From NCBI RefSeq assembly GCF_002953715.1, contig NZ_CP025012.1:3038001-3102000 (forward strand): a stretch of DNA of 64,000 bases, in the 5' to 3' direction. The stretch comes from Rhizobium leguminosarum (lineage in GTDB: Bacteria > Pseudomonadota > Alphaproteobacteria > Rhizobiales > Rhizobiaceae). Position 1 is the first letter of the stretch; each line of letters begins with the position of its first letter. The position numbers were made by a program, and so were the translations under genes. Of the stretch, positions 8,420 to 20,338 are shown piece by piece. Under the pieces are notes generated by a model. That model was given only the letters and a program-made list of their open reading frames with translations. It did no database searches and was not told the origin of the DNA.

Positions 8420-9415
8420 ATGCAGACCTATCGTTTGGGAAAGACCGGACCCGATGTCTCGGCCATCGGCCTCGGCTGCATGGGCATGTCGGGCATGTAT
8501 GGCCCCTCCGATCGCGCAGAAAGCATCGCGACGATCCATGCCGCGCTCGATGTCGGCATCAACCTGCTCGACACCGGCGATTTCTATGGCATGGGCCATA
8601 ACGAAATGCTGATTGGCGAGGCATTGAAAGGCCGCAGGCGCGAGGACGCCGTCGTCAGCGTCAAGTTCGGCGGCCTGCGCGATCCCGTCGGCGGCTGGAG
8701 CGGCTTCGACGCCCGCCCGGTCGCGGTGAAGAACTTCCTCAGCTATACGCTGCAGCGCCTCGGCGTCGACTATATCGACATCTATCGCCCCGCCCGCCTC
8801 GATCCGAACGTGCCGATCGAGGACACGGTCGGCGCCATCGCCGACATGGTCAAGGCAGGTTATGTCAGGCATATCGGCCTGTCGGAAGTCGGCGCCGACA
8901 CGATCCGCCGCGCCGCCACTGTTGCCCCGATCGTCGACCTGCAGATCGAATATTCGCTGATCTCGCGCGGCATTGAGGAGAAGATCCTGCCAACGACACG
9001 TGAACTCGGCATTTCGATCACCGCCTACGGCGTGCTCTCGCGCGGCCTGATCAGTGGCCACTGGCAAAAGGGCCAGGGTGGGACGGCCGGCGATTTCCGC
9101 GCCTACAGCCCGCGCTTCCAGGAAGGCAATATCGAGCAGAACCTCGCTCTGGTGGAGAAGCTGCGTGGGATTGCCGAGGCAAAGAGCGTCTCTGTCGCCC
9201 AGATCGCCATCGCCTGGGTCGCCGCCAAGGGCAAGGATATCGTCCCGATCATCGGCGCTCGCCGCCGCGACCGGCTGACCGAGGCGCTCGGCTCACGCGC
9301 CGTCGACCTGTCGCCAGACGATTTCGCCATCATCGAACGCGCCGTGCCGAAAGACGCGGCCGCAGGTGGGCGTTATCCCGAGCATATGCTGCAGCATATG
9401 GACAGCGAGAAGTAA
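8420..9415 (+). CDS. aldo/keto reductase
   Basis: A 331-residue NADPH-dependent oxidoreductase of the AKR superfamily, YajO/Tas-like group. It starts MQTYRLGKTGPDVSAIGLGCMGMSG and shows the strand with catalytic Asp and Tyr (NLLDTGDFYGMGHNE), conserved VSVKFGG in place of the usual VATK, and the C-terminal NADP-binding region VAWVAAKGKDIVPIIGARRRDRL. GGAG precedes the start by 7 nt. It probably reduces a toxic or plant-derived aldehyde under the divergent LysR regulator. Confidence 0.92.
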   Translation: MQTYRLGKTGPDVSAIGLGCMGMSGMYGPSDRAESIATIHAALDVGINLLDTGDFYGMGHNEMLIGEALKGRRREDAVVSVKFGGLRDPVGGWSGFDARPVAVKNFLSYTLQRLGVDYIDIYRPARLDPNVPIEDTVGAIADMVKAGYVRHIGLSEVGADTIRRAATVAPIVDLQIEYSLISRGIEEKILPTTRELGISITAYGVLSRGLISGHWQKGQGGTAGDFRAYSPRFQEGNIEQNLALVEKLRGIAEAKSVSVAQIAIAWVAAKGKDIVPIIGARRRDRLTEALGSRAVDLSPDDFAIIERAVPKDAAAGGRYPEHMLQHMDSEK

Positions 9416-9420
9416 GCAAA

Positions 9421-9467
9421 GATGGAAGGGGCTGCGATGTGCTTTGTGCCATGCGCCCCTTCATCTT
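9421..9467 (+). terminator. terminator-like hairpin after the aldo/keto reductase gene
   Basis: Positions 9421-9432 pair with 9455-9465 (11 pairs, one bulged G) around a 22-nt loop, with TTCTCCTC following. It separates the rightward reductase gene from the leftward metallopeptidase gene and could serve both strands. Confidence 0.6.
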
Positions 9468-9471
9468 CTCC

Positions 9472-10392
9472 TCAAATCGGGCCGGAGAACGTATCGCAGG
9501 CTGACAGCTGGCCGCTGTCGAAGCCACGCTTGAACCATCTGACGCGCTGCTCCGAGGTGCCGTGGTTGAAGCTTTCCGGCACGACGTAACCCTGTGACCG
9601 CTTCTGCAGCGTGTCGTCGCCGATCTGCTGGGCGGCGTTCAGCGCCTCCTCCAGATCGCCTGACTCCAGCAGGCCCTTCTGCTGGGTATATTTGCCCCAG
9701 ATGCCGGCGAAGCAATCGGCCTGCAACTCGACGCGCACCGACATTTTGTTGGCCTCGGCCTCGCTCATGCGCTGACGAGCCTGGTTGAACTTCGGCAGGA
9801 TGCCAAGCAGGTTCTGCACGTGATGGCCGACCTCGTGAGCAACGACATAGGCCTCGGCGAAATCGCCCGACGCGCCGAAGCGGTCGGAAAGCTCCTGGAA
9901 GAATTCGGTATCGAGATAGACCTTGTGGTCGCTGGGGCAGTAGAACGGGCCTGTTGCAGATGATGCGGAGCCGCAGGCCGATGCCGTCGAGCCCGAGAAC
10001 AGCACGAGGCGTGGCTCCTCGTAATTCTGGCCCTGCGCCTGGAAGATGCCCTTCCAGGTATCTTCGGTCTCGGCAAGAACGGTGCGCATGAAAGCAGTCA
10101 TCTCGTCATTGGCGGGCGTGCGTGTTCCGCCGGACTGGCTCTGCTCGTAGCCGGGACCGCTCGTCGTGCCGCCGGTATCGAGCACCTGCATCAGGTCGAT
10201 GCCCATCGCCTTGAAGATAAAATAGATGACGACGAGAAAGATGATCGTGCCGATGCTGAGGCCGCCGCCGGCGCGGCGAACGCCGCCGCCGGAGGGGAAA
10301 TTAAAGCCGCCGCCGCGGCCGAAACCGCCACCGGTCGGATCGCTGCGGCGATCCTCGATATTATCGGACTGACGCCGGCCTCTCCATTCCAT
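9472..10392 (-). CDS. YpfJ-type neutral zinc metallopeptidase, membrane anchored
   Basis: A 306-residue protein of the zinc_peptidase (YpfJ, KPN_02809) family. It has a Gly-rich N-terminus with the typical MEWRGRRQSDNIEDRR start, one membrane helix at about residues 48-68 (TIIFLVVIYFIFKAM), and a periplasmic metalloprotease domain with the zinc motif HEVGHH plus the downstream RVELQADCFAGIW segment supplying the third ligand. The ATG at 10392 has GGGGAG 8 nt upstream, better than an upstream in-frame codon. Substrate unknown. Confidence 0.92.
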   Translation of the reverse strand: MEWRGRRQSDNIEDRRSDPTGGGFGRGGGFNFPSGGGVRRAGGGLSIGTIIFLVVIYFIFKAMGIDLMQVLDTGGTTSGPGYEQSQSGGTRTPANDEMTAFMRTVLAETEDTWKGIFQAQGQNYEEPRLVLFSGSTASACGSASSATGPFYCPSDHKVYLDTEFFQELSDRFGASGDFAEAYVVAHEVGHHVQNLLGILPKFNQARQRMSEAEANKMSVRVELQADCFAGIWGKYTQQKGLLESGDLEEALNAAQQIGDDTLQKRSQGYVVPESFNHGTSEQRVRWFKRGFDSGQLSACDTFSGPI

Positions 10393-10469
10393 CTTCGCTC
10401 TCCCCGGCAATGCCTGTGCTTGCACTCAAGGAATCTATATATCCGTCGGCGGCCGGAATTCCAGCGACT

Positions 10470-10961
10470 TCATCGGGCAATCAGGCCCCCGCGTCGGCGG
10501 CGCAGCACGATTGCGACCAGGATCGAGCCGATCACCGCCGCGGCAAGGGCCGCCGGCCATTCTGCGCCGGTGAAGACGACCGCATGCATGATCCGACCAG
10601 GCACGAAAGTGAACAGGCCGGCAAAGACGATGCCGCCGAAATAAAGGCCGGCGACGATGCGCTTGTGCAGACGGATATCGCCGCGACGAGCCGCCGCAAT
10701 CGCATTCCAGCTGCCGAACAATGTTGCGATCGACAGAAGATGGATCGGGCTGAACCCGTAGAAGAGATCGAGCTCATGAATGAAGAAGCTCGAAATCGCC
10801 GTTACAACCATCAGCGCCATCCAGATCCTGCCGAGCAGCCGGTGCAGCGGCGTGCCCTTCGGGCGCAGCAGGATATAGGCGCCGAGAAGTGCCGCCGGCG
10901 TAACGGCGGCAACATGGATCTGAACGGCGAGCGGGGCGTCGAGGAGCGGTTCGAGGGTCAT
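10470..10961 (-). CDS. DUF2306 family membrane protein
   Basis: A small integral membrane protein of about 163 residues with four predicted helices (around residues 12-30, 42-60, 70-88, 103-130 and a C-terminal one ending in RRRRGG). The signature HRLLGRIW follows helix 1, and IHLLS and RRGDIRLHKR are also typical of DUF2306. Function of the family is not established. The ATG at 10961 matches relatives starting MTLEPLL; a TTG at 11000 with AGGAAG upstream is the alternative. Divergent from the LytTR gene. Confidence 0.8.
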   Translation of the reverse strand: MTLEPLLDAPLAVQIHVAAVTPAALLGAYILLRPKGTPLHRLLGRIWMALMVVTAISSFFIHELDLFYGFSPIHLLSIATLFGSWNAIAAARRGDIRLHKRIVAGLYFGGIVFAGLFTFVPGRIMHAVVFTGAEWPAALAAAVIGSILVAIVLRRRRGGLIAR

Positions 10962-11047
10962 GAGCGGCATCCGGTTGAATTCGATCGCTCTTTCCGACAA
11001 GACTTCATCTTCCTCAATCCGAACCGCGCAAACGGCAGGAAAACTTC

Positions 11048-11824
11048 GTGATTCACCCCTTCTTGCAATCCACGCTTCGCGAATTGCAGGTCTTTCTCCA
11101 CTCCCGGCGTTTCTGGGGAACCTTTGCCGCGATCGTCCTGCTCTTTGCCGTCACCGGTCCCTACGGCACGATGCAAAGCATGGCCTTCGGCGAACGCCTC
11201 GGCTACTGGCTGAGCCTGCATGCCGTCGCCTGGGCGATCGCCATCCTCTGCGCAGTCACGGCCGAAAGGCTGCTGCACGGGATGGTCGCGTCCATGTTCG
11301 CCCGCATGATGGCGGGCTCGCTCGCCGCCGCCCTGCCGATCGGTTTTGCCATCGGCCTCGTCGATTATGCCTTCACCGGCGAAACGACGACGCTGCAAAG
11401 CGGCCTGCAGCGCGCGCTTTTTGCGTTGCCGCTCTGCGCCCTCTTCTGCCTTTTGACCTACATGGCGATGAGCCAGAAAATCGCCGAAGCCGCAGTTCCT
11501 GAGGAAACCAGCCCCGGCACCTCGATCCTCGACCGGCTGAAGCCTGAGAATCGCGGCTCGCTGCTGCGCCTTTCCGTCCAGGATCACTATACAGAGGTGG
11601 TGACCAGCCGCGGGCGCGAACTGGTGCTCTTGCGTTTTGCCGACGCGCTGAAGGAAACCGCCGCAACGCCGGGCCTTCGCGTACATCGCTCGCACTGGGT
11701 GGCCGACGCCCATGTCGAAAGCCTGAAACGCGACAATGGCAGGCTGCTGATCCTCACCCGCGACGGCACGAAAATCCCGGTCAGTCGCAGCTATGCCGAG
11801 AATGTGCGCCGCCGCTTCACGTAA
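11048..11824 (+). CDS. membrane-anchored LytTR transcriptional regulator
   Basis: A 258-residue protein with an N-terminal four-helix membrane region (residues 25-145) and a C-terminal LytTR DNA-binding domain (about 160-258) showing LRLSVQDHYTEVVTSRGRELVLLRFADAL and HRSHWVA. This architecture (membrane sensor fused directly to LytTR, without a receiver) occurs in alphaproteobacteria. The start is GTG at 11048, with AGGA 8 nt upstream; no better ATG exists. It may regulate the divergent DUF2306 gene as well as itself. Confidence 0.88.
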   Translation: MIHPFLQSTLRELQVFLHSRRFWGTFAAIVLLFAVTGPYGTMQSMAFGERLGYWLSLHAVAWAIAILCAVTAERLLHGMVASMFARMMAGSLAAALPIGFAIGLVDYAFTGETTTLQSGLQRALFALPLCALFCLLTYMAMSQKIAEAAVPEETSPGTSILDRLKPENRGSLLRLSVQDHYTEVVTSRGRELVLLRFADALKETAATPGLRVHRSHWVADAHVESLKRDNGRLLILTRDGTKIPVSRSYAENVRRRFT

Positions 11825-11840
11825 AGAAGACGCGCTACTG

Positions 11841-11942
11841 CATAATTCCTTAAATCGGAATCGATTTCAGGAGAAAATTATACAGCCATTCAAAATGCTA
11901 CAGCGTCCTTTGCGCGTCTGAAAAGACGCGCGGCGCCGTAGG
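11841..11942. repeat. Rhizobium-type intergenic repeat, copy A
   Basis: This stretch (cataattcctt, then aatcggaatcgattt, then tgctacagcgtcctttgcgcgtc, then a GCGTC/GACGC hairpin with gcggcgccgtag) aligns with a second, diverged copy at 33795-33874 in the same direction. It lies between the LytTR gene and carB and has no coding potential. Such elements are common between genes in Rhizobium genomes. Confidence 0.7.
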
Positions 11943-12072
11943 CGCTTGACGGGACTCCCGCTTTCGCTCTTCCGGAAGCAGGGCGGCGGCGAAATCCGGC
12001 TGGCGGTCGTGTCTGATGGGAAATAGTCTTTCGCGCCGTGTTGGATTCCTGTCGATTCCGCGATTTATGGGG

Positions 12073-12100
12073 TTCCGTTTGCAAATACATTTGCCTATAA
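12073..12100 (+). promoter_or_regulatory. candidate carB promoter with an operator-like palindrome in its spacer
   Basis: TTCCGT (12073-12078) and CTATAA (12095-12100) are 16 bp apart. The spacer contains the perfect dyad GCAAAT-AC-ATTTGC (12081-12094). The start codon of carB lies about 100 bp downstream, leaving a leader with a CTGGC/GCCAG hairpin at about 12159-12183. The promoter is inferred by eye. Confidence 0.45.
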
Positions 12101-12197
12101 GCCGCTTCTAGCCTGAAAAGACCCAGCATGCGCGACCCGACCCGGTGATCATCCCACCCTGGCCGGCTTTCTGCGCAGCCAGAAAACGGAAGCACTC

Positions 12198-15686
<3,489 letters not shown>

Positions 15687-15695
15687 GATACGGAA

Positions 15696-15720
15696 CGCCA
15701 TCGCTCGATCAGCGATGGCG
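15696..15720. terminator. hairpin between carB and udgX (possible bidirectional terminator)
   Basis: CGCCATCGCT (15696-15705) pairs perfectly with AGCGATGGCG (15711-15720) around CGATC. It sits between two convergent genes. Neither side has a strong T-run, so termination is inferred from position and stem strength. Confidence 0.5.
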
Positions 15721-15762
15721 CCAGCCTTGCCATTGGAGCATCGCCGGGGCTTCGGAATCAGT

Positions 15763-17217
15763 TTATGCAGCCGCAAGCATAAGGCGCTGAATTGTCAGCA
15801 TATCTTCGCGAAATCGTGCCAGTTCCTCCGCTTTCAGCCGCTCGTCGGGAATACGCAGCAGATAGGATGGATGCACCGTCACGAAGAGCGTTCGCCTCTC
15901 GTCGATCGCGATCGCTTTCCCCCTGACATCCTGCAGCCGCTGTTTCGTATCGGTCAGCGCCGAAAGCGCCGTCGCCCCCATCGCAACGACCAGCTTCGGC
16001 TTGATCAGCGCCATCTCCAGATTGAGCCACCAGCGGCAATGCTTCACCTCGCTCATATTGGGCTTCTGATGGATGCGACGTTTGTCGCGCGGCTCATATT
16101 TGAAATGCTTGACGGCATTGGTGACGTAAAGCATTGAGCGGTCGATGCCCGCTTCTGTGATCACTTGATCGAGAAGCCTGCCGGCGGGACCGACGAAGGG
16201 GCGCCCTGATATATCCTCCTGGTCGCCCGGCTGCTCGCCGACGAACATCACCTCGGCATTGCGCGGACCTTCCCCGAATACGGTTTGTGTCGCCTTCGCA
16301 TGAAGCGGACAACGGGTGCAGGCCGCAGCTTCAGCGCGTAGCGCTTCCAGCGTGCCCGCCGGCGCTTCGGGCTCGGCCGGAATAGTGCGCGCGGCTTCCT
16401 GCAGGCGATCGTGAAAGGGCAACGACTGGGTCGCCTCCCGTCCGGCCATGGCCCCCACCTTGCTCTCCGCCGATGCGATCAGCCCAGGGATGAGATCGGC
16501 TTCCGGCAGGTTCTTCCAGTATTTTTTCGGCATCTCCGCCTGCATCGCCTTCAGCTTCAACCGCGCCGGATTGAAAATGCTGGCGTAGTAGGTGCGCCAA
16601 AGTTCATCGGCAGCATCGGTGAGATTGGGTTTTCCGCACGGCTCGTCGCTGATCGTCAGCCGCTCGCCGTCCCAGGCGGCAGACCCCTCGGGCGTGGCGA
16701 TCAGCCAGTCCATATCGGTGAAGCGCCGTTGGAAAAAAGGCGCTGTGCGCCTGACGATATGGTGATCCGGCTCGAACCAGGCGAGGAATTTTCGACGGTC
16801 GGCCGATACCGCACCAACCTCCTTGAAGCGGACGAAGGCCGTCATCTTGTGCGCGTCGCGTTGAACGTTTTTCGCCATCAGCCTGGCGCGGGCGACGTCC
16901 TCGTCGGAAGCCACTTCAAGCAGTTGCCGGTCCAGTTGCAGCCGCCAAAGCAGGCGGTAAAGCAGGGAAAAGCGCGCCGGGTCGGAATGGCAGAGAACTG
17001 TCTCCACAAGCTCGATGAAGGCGGGCGGCACCGTCATCGGCTTGCGTGCCATGACAGGCGCCGGCGGCATGGCGTCGCGTTGAAACGCAAGGTCCGGCTC
17101 CGCGCCTTTTTCGCACCAATCGATCTCTTCCGGCAGGATGCCCGCAGCCGCGAAAGCGCGCGCGGCGTCGCGCCATTCGGCAAGCTCCCCGCGTCCTGCT
17201 AGCACGACCCGGCGCAT
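15763..17217 (-). CDS. udgX: UdgX family uracil-DNA binding protein fused to a DUF4130-type domain
   Basis: A 484-residue DNA-repair protein. Residues 1 to about 270 match the DUF4130 'DNA metabolism' domain; residues 285-484 are a family-4-like uracil-DNA glycosylase of the UdgX type: C300-x2-C303 and C394 for the iron-sulfur cluster, GEQPGDQED (328-336), and the diagnostic KRRIH loop at 379-383. In mycobacterial UdgX the His of that loop forms a covalent bond with abasic sites after uracil release; H383 is its equivalent. HPSYLLR is at 449-455. The ATG at 17217 overlaps the radical SAM stop by one base (TGATG), so the two genes are translationally coupled and share the SOS-box promoter. Confidence 0.93.
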   Translation of the reverse strand: MRRVVLAGRGELAEWRDAARAFAAAGILPEEIDWCEKGAEPDLAFQRDAMPPAPVMARKPMTVPPAFIELVETVLCHSDPARFSLLYRLLWRLQLDRQLLEVASDEDVARARLMAKNVQRDAHKMTAFVRFKEVGAVSADRRKFLAWFEPDHHIVRRTAPFFQRRFTDMDWLIATPEGSAAWDGERLTISDEPCGKPNLTDAADELWRTYYASIFNPARLKLKAMQAEMPKKYWKNLPEADLIPGLIASAESKVGAMAGREATQSLPFHDRLQEAARTIPAEPEAPAGTLEALRAEAAACTRCPLHAKATQTVFGEGPRNAEVMFVGEQPGDQEDISGRPFVGPAGRLLDQVITEAGIDRSMLYVTNAVKHFKYEPRDKRRIHQKPNMSEVKHCRWWLNLEMALIKPKLVVAMGATALSALTDTKQRLQDVRGKAIAIDERRTLFVTVHPSYLLRIPDERLKAEELARFREDMLTIQRLMLAAA

Positions 17218-18449
17218 CACAGCAGCGACAATTGTTCGGGTTGCGGTTCGAACATGGCGCGAAGGTCGGGGCGCTCGATCAATCGGCGCGGCGACCAGCC
17301 TTCCGCCGAGATGAAGGACTGAACCTTCTTGATCGAAATGCCGAGCCGCTGGAGATCGTCGAGCCGCAACCGGCGAAAACGCCGGGCCGAAACGATCGCT
17401 TTGACTGTCTTGGTGCCGAGACCGGGCACGCGCAGCAACCGCTCGCGCTCGGCCCTGTTGATATCGACGGGAAATTCGGCCCGGTTGGCGAGCGCCCAGG
17501 CAAGTTTGGGGTCGAGGGTGAGATCGAGCATACCGCCCGCCTGGTTCGCGGTGATCTCGTCGATGCCGAAACCGTAGAATCGATAGAGCCAATCAGCCTG
17601 ATAGAGCCGGTGTTCCCGCATCAGCGGCGGCTTGATCAGCGGCAGATTTTTCGACGAATCCGGAATCGGGCTGAAGGCGGAATAATAGACGCGCTTCAGC
17701 CCGTAGCTGCTGTAAAGCCGGCCGCTGGTCGCAAGGATCGTCGCATCGTTCGCGCCATCGGCGCCGACGATCATCTGTGTGCTCTGGCCGGCCGGCACGA
17801 AACGCTGACGCTTCTTCGTCCGCAGCGTCGGTTCGCCGGCGGCCTCGATCTTCCGCCTCAGATCTCCCATCGATCGTCGGATATTGGCAGGCTTCTTTTC
17901 CGGCGCGAAGCGGGTGATGCCGTGATCCGTCGGCAACTCGATATTGAGCGACAGCCTGTCGGCATGAAGCCCCGCCTCCTCGATCAGACGCGGCGACGCC
18001 TCAGGGATCGATTTCAGATGGATATAGCCGCGGAAATTATGGGTCACACGCAGTTCGCGGACGATGCGGACCATCTCTTCCATGGTGTAATCAGACGATC
18101 GAATAATGCCAGAGGAAAGGAACAGGCCTTCGATATAGTTGCGGCGGTAGAATTCCAGCGTCAGCCAGATGACCTCATCGGGCGTAAAGCGCGCCCGTTC
18201 GACATTGCTCGACGAGCGATTGACGCAATAGGCGCAGTCGTAGATGCAGAAATTGGTCAGCAGTATTTTCAAAAGCGAAATGCACCGCCCGTCCGGGGCG
18301 TAGGCATGACAGATGCCGGATCCCTCGGTCGAACCGAGTCCGCCACTTGCCAGGGAATCACGTTTCACCGTGCCGCTGGAAGCGCAGGAAGCGTCATATT
18401 TCGCGGCATCGGAAAGGATGGCCAAGCGTTCTGTGAGCGACTTCTTCAT
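17217..18449 (-). CDS. putative DNA modification/repair radical SAM protein
   Basis: A 410-residue radical SAM protein of the family that regularly accompanies UdgX. The [4Fe-4S] ligands are C68-x3-C72-x2-C75 (CIYDCAYC). The C-terminus holds a helix-hairpin-helix DNA-binding motif (RLLRVPGLGTKTVKAIVSAR, about residues 339-360), which supports action on DNA. The chemistry is unknown. It is the first gene of the leftward operon; a GTTC-N7-GTTC LexA box lies 6-21 bp upstream of the start codon. There is no Shine-Dalgarno sequence before ATG 18449, and the start lies only a few bases from the likely transcription start. Confidence 0.92.
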   Translation of the reverse strand: MKKSLTERLAILSDAAKYDASCASSGTVKRDSLASGGLGSTEGSGICHAYAPDGRCISLLKILLTNFCIYDCAYCVNRSSSNVERARFTPDEVIWLTLEFYRRNYIEGLFLSSGIIRSSDYTMEEMVRIVRELRVTHNFRGYIHLKSIPEASPRLIEEAGLHADRLSLNIELPTDHGITRFAPEKKPANIRRSMGDLRRKIEAAGEPTLRTKKRQRFVPAGQSTQMIVGADGANDATILATSGRLYSSYGLKRVYYSAFSPIPDSSKNLPLIKPPLMREHRLYQADWLYRFYGFGIDEITANQAGGMLDLTLDPKLAWALANRAEFPVDINRAERERLLRVPGLGTKTVKAIVSARRFRRLRLDDLQRLGISIKKVQSFISAEGWSPRRLIERPDLRAMFEPQPEQLSLL

Positions 18450-18455
18450 TAGTAT

Positions 18456-18470
18456 GTTCGCTATATGTTC
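18456..18470 (-). promoter_or_regulatory. SOS (LexA) box of the radical SAM/udgX operon
   Basis: GTTC (18456-18459), seven bases, GTTC (18467-18470): an exact match to the direct-repeat LexA box of Rhizobium and other alphaproteobacteria. On the transcribed strand it covers the -10 region (TATAGC at 18465-18460) of a promoter whose -35 is TTGACT (18486-18481, 15-bp spacer), so bound LexA would block RNA polymerase. Confidence 0.87.
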
Positions 18471-18591
18471 TTGTATGTAAAGTCAATCAGGACGGTCCGA
18501 TTTCTGCCCATTTTAAAGTCGCACCACCTGATATCGGGGCGAGCCGCGTTTCTTTTATGCGAATTTTCTGGAAATCGGCCTTGGCGATCTG

Positions 18592-18597
18592 CTATAA
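18592..18597 (+). promoter_or_regulatory. possible -10 element for greA
   Basis: CTATAA resembles the rhizobial sigma-70 -10 element. The matching -35 is poor, so this rests mainly on position, about 25 bp ahead of the leader hairpin and 105 bp ahead of greA. Confidence 0.3.
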
Positions 18598-18620
18598 GCG
18601 TCCGACTAAGATTGTGGCAC

Positions 18621-18656
18621 GGTTCCGAAGCTCCCCTTCGGGACCTGTTTTCTTTT
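18621..18656 (+). terminator. intrinsic terminator inside the greA leader (candidate attenuator)
   Basis: GGTTCCGAAG (18621-18630) pairs with CTTCGGGACC (18636-18645), ten pairs including one G-U, loop CTCCC, followed by TGTTTTCTTTT. It points rightward, lies 46 bp before the greA start codon and after the likely promoter. It could release a short RNA and set greA expression by read-through, as the GraL region does in E. coli greA. Confidence 0.7.
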
Positions 18657-18702
18657 GTGTTCGCCGCTGATTGTGCGGACACAAGGATTGAAGGACAGAA
18701 AA

Positions 18703-19179
18703 ATGGTTGAAAAGGTACCGATGACACCGGGCGGTTTCGTCAAGCTGCAGGAAGAGCTGCGCTGGCGTCAGCAGGAGGAGCGCCCCCGAATCATCGAGGC
18801 GATCGCCGAAGCCCGTGCTCATGGCGACCTTTCCGAAAACGCCGAATACCACGCCGCCAAGGAAGCCCAGAGCCACAATGAAGGCCGCATCAGCGAGCTG
18901 GAAGACCTGACGGCACGCGCCGAGGTCATCGACCTCACCAAGATGTCGGGCGACAAGATCAAGTTCGGCGCCAAGGTGAAGCTCATCGACGAGGACACCG
19001 AGGAAGAAAAGACCTACCAGATCGTCGGCGACCAGGAAGCCGACGTCAAGGCTGGCCGCATCTCCATCTCCTCGCCAATCGCCCGTGCGCTGATCGGCAA
19101 GGAAGTCGGCGATTCCATCGAGGTCAACGCGCCGGGCGGCTCCAAGGCCTACGAAATCCTCCAGGTTTCCTGGGGCTGA
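18703..19179 (+). CDS. greA: transcription elongation factor GreA
   Basis: Rescues backtracked RNA polymerase by stimulating transcript cleavage. The 158-residue protein starts [19 protein letters not shown] and has the N-terminal coiled coil (residues 8-75) with the acidic tip around [14 protein letters not shown], then the C-terminal FKBP-like domain (80-158) with IVGDQEAD and [23 protein letters not shown] lies 9 nt before the ATG at 18703. The leader contains an intrinsic terminator. lpcC follows after 27 bp on the same strand. Confidence 0.97.
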   Translation: MVEKVPMTPGGFVKLQEELRWRQQEERPRIIEAIAEARAHGDLSENAEYHAAKEAQSHNEGRISELEDLTARAEVIDLTKMSGDKIKFGAKVKLIDEDTEEEKTYQIVGDQEADVKAGRISISSPIARALIGKEVGDSIEVNAPGGSKAYEILQVSWG

Positions 19180-19206
19180 TCGCCCCCGAGCCGCGAGACC
19201 CCTCCC

Positions 19207-20265
19207 TTGCCTGATATCCGTGACGTCGAGATCATTGCGCCCAATTTCAAGCGCCGGCTCTCCGGCGTCACGTCGACGATCGTCCAGCTCATCCCATGCC
19301 AGATCCGGCTCGGCATCAAGATCGCGACACTCGGCCCCGGCCTGCCGGAGGACCTGCCGAAACTTAAGTGGCGGCAGCTCCTTGGCCTCTGGCGCCCTCC
19401 GGCGCGCCGGCGCCGGCGTGTCTGGCACGCTCGCCGCAACAACGAGATGGCCGTCGGCATCCTGCTTCGCCATCTCACGCGCATGCCGCTGAAGCTTCTT
19501 TTTACCTCGGCCGCGCAACGCCGCCACACCGCCTATACGAAATGGCTGATCCGCCGCATGGATGCCGTCATCGCGACCAGCGACCGTTCCGGCTCGTTCC
19601 TCGAGGTGCCGCACACGGTCATCCAGCACGGCGTCGACCTTGCCCTGTTCCATCCGCCGGAAACTGCAGAGGACGGCATCGCCGCCACCGGCCTGCCCGG
19701 CCGCCATCTCGTCGGCTGCTTCGGCCGTGTGCGCCATCAGAAAGGCACTGATCTTTTCGTCAGGGCGATGATCGAACTGCTGCCGCAGCATATTGAGTGG
19801 ACGGCAGTCGTCTCTGGCCGCGTGACGGCGGAGCACGTGGCATTCGCTGACAAACTCAAGGCGGATGTCGCCGCCGCTGGGCTGAGCGACCGTATCCTCT
19901 TCCTCGGCGAAGTGCCTGACATCAAGATCTGGTATCGCCGCCTGACGCTTTACGTCGCCCCCTCCCGCAACGAGGGTTTTGGCCTGACGCCGCTCGAAGC
20001 CATGGCCTCGCGGACTGCGGTGGTGGCATCGGATGCGGGCGCCTATGCCGAGCTCATCGTCACGGGCGAGACGGGTTCGGTCGTCGTCGCCGGCGATGGC
20101 GAGGCGCTGACGCGGGCAATCGCGCCCTATATCGCCGATCCCGCTCTGGCGATCGCACATGGCGAGAATGCGCTGCGGCATGTCAGGGCGAATTTCGCGC
20201 TGGAGAAGGAAGCGAGCGCGATCGGCGCCGTTTATAACAGCCTTCTCGGCGACAATCGCAGCTGA
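19207..20265 (+). CDS. lpcC: lipopolysaccharide core mannosyltransferase LpcC
   Basis: A 352-residue GT4 (GT-B fold) glycosyltransferase matching Rhizobium LpcC, which adds mannose from GDP-mannose to Kdo of the LPS inner core. The C-terminal donor-binding domain shows CFGRVRHQKGTDLF (about 180-193), and the retaining-GT signature PSRNEGFGLTPLEAMASRTAVVASDAGAYAELI (258-290) with the E-x7-E pair. The start is TTG at 19207 with no strong ribosome site, so coupling with greA 27 bp upstream is possible. Loss of this activity in rhizobia truncates LPS and affects symbiosis. Confidence 0.9.
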   Translation: MPDIRDVEIIAPNFKRRLSGVTSTIVQLIPCQIRLGIKIATLGPGLPEDLPKLKWRQLLGLWRPPARRRRRVWHARRNNEMAVGILLRHLTRMPLKLLFTSAAQRRHTAYTKWLIRRMDAVIATSDRSGSFLEVPHTVIQHGVDLALFHPPETAEDGIAATGLPGRHLVGCFGRVRHQKGTDLFVRAMIELLPQHIEWTAVVSGRVTAEHVAFADKLKADVAAAGLSDRILFLGEVPDIKIWYRRLTLYVAPSRNEGFGLTPLEAMASRTAVVASDAGAYAELIVTGETGSVVVAGDGEALTRAIAPYIADPALAIAHGENALRHVRANFALEKEASAIGAVYNSLLGDNRS

Positions 20266-20270
20266 AGCAG

Positions 20271-20302
20271 AAAAGAGAAACGGCCCGTTGGATGACGGGC
20301 CG
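20271..20302 (-). terminator. rho-independent terminator of dctA
   Basis: CGGCCCGT (20281-20288) and ACGGGCCG (20295-20302) form an 8-bp stem around TGGATG. Read leftward, TTTCTCTTTT follows the stem, so it terminates dctA; the rightward side (lpcC) has no T-run. Confidence 0.85.
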
Positions 20303-20338
20303 CTGCAGGGATTCTAAGGATAAGGGGATAGCGGCTGA

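Noticed and set aside
18592..20181. A 529-codon open frame on the minus strand opposite greA and lpcC
   Set aside because: Shadow frame of high-GC coding DNA: greA and lpcC are clear on the plus strand; the antisense product is Asp/Arg/Gly-rich and matches nothing, without a ribosome site.
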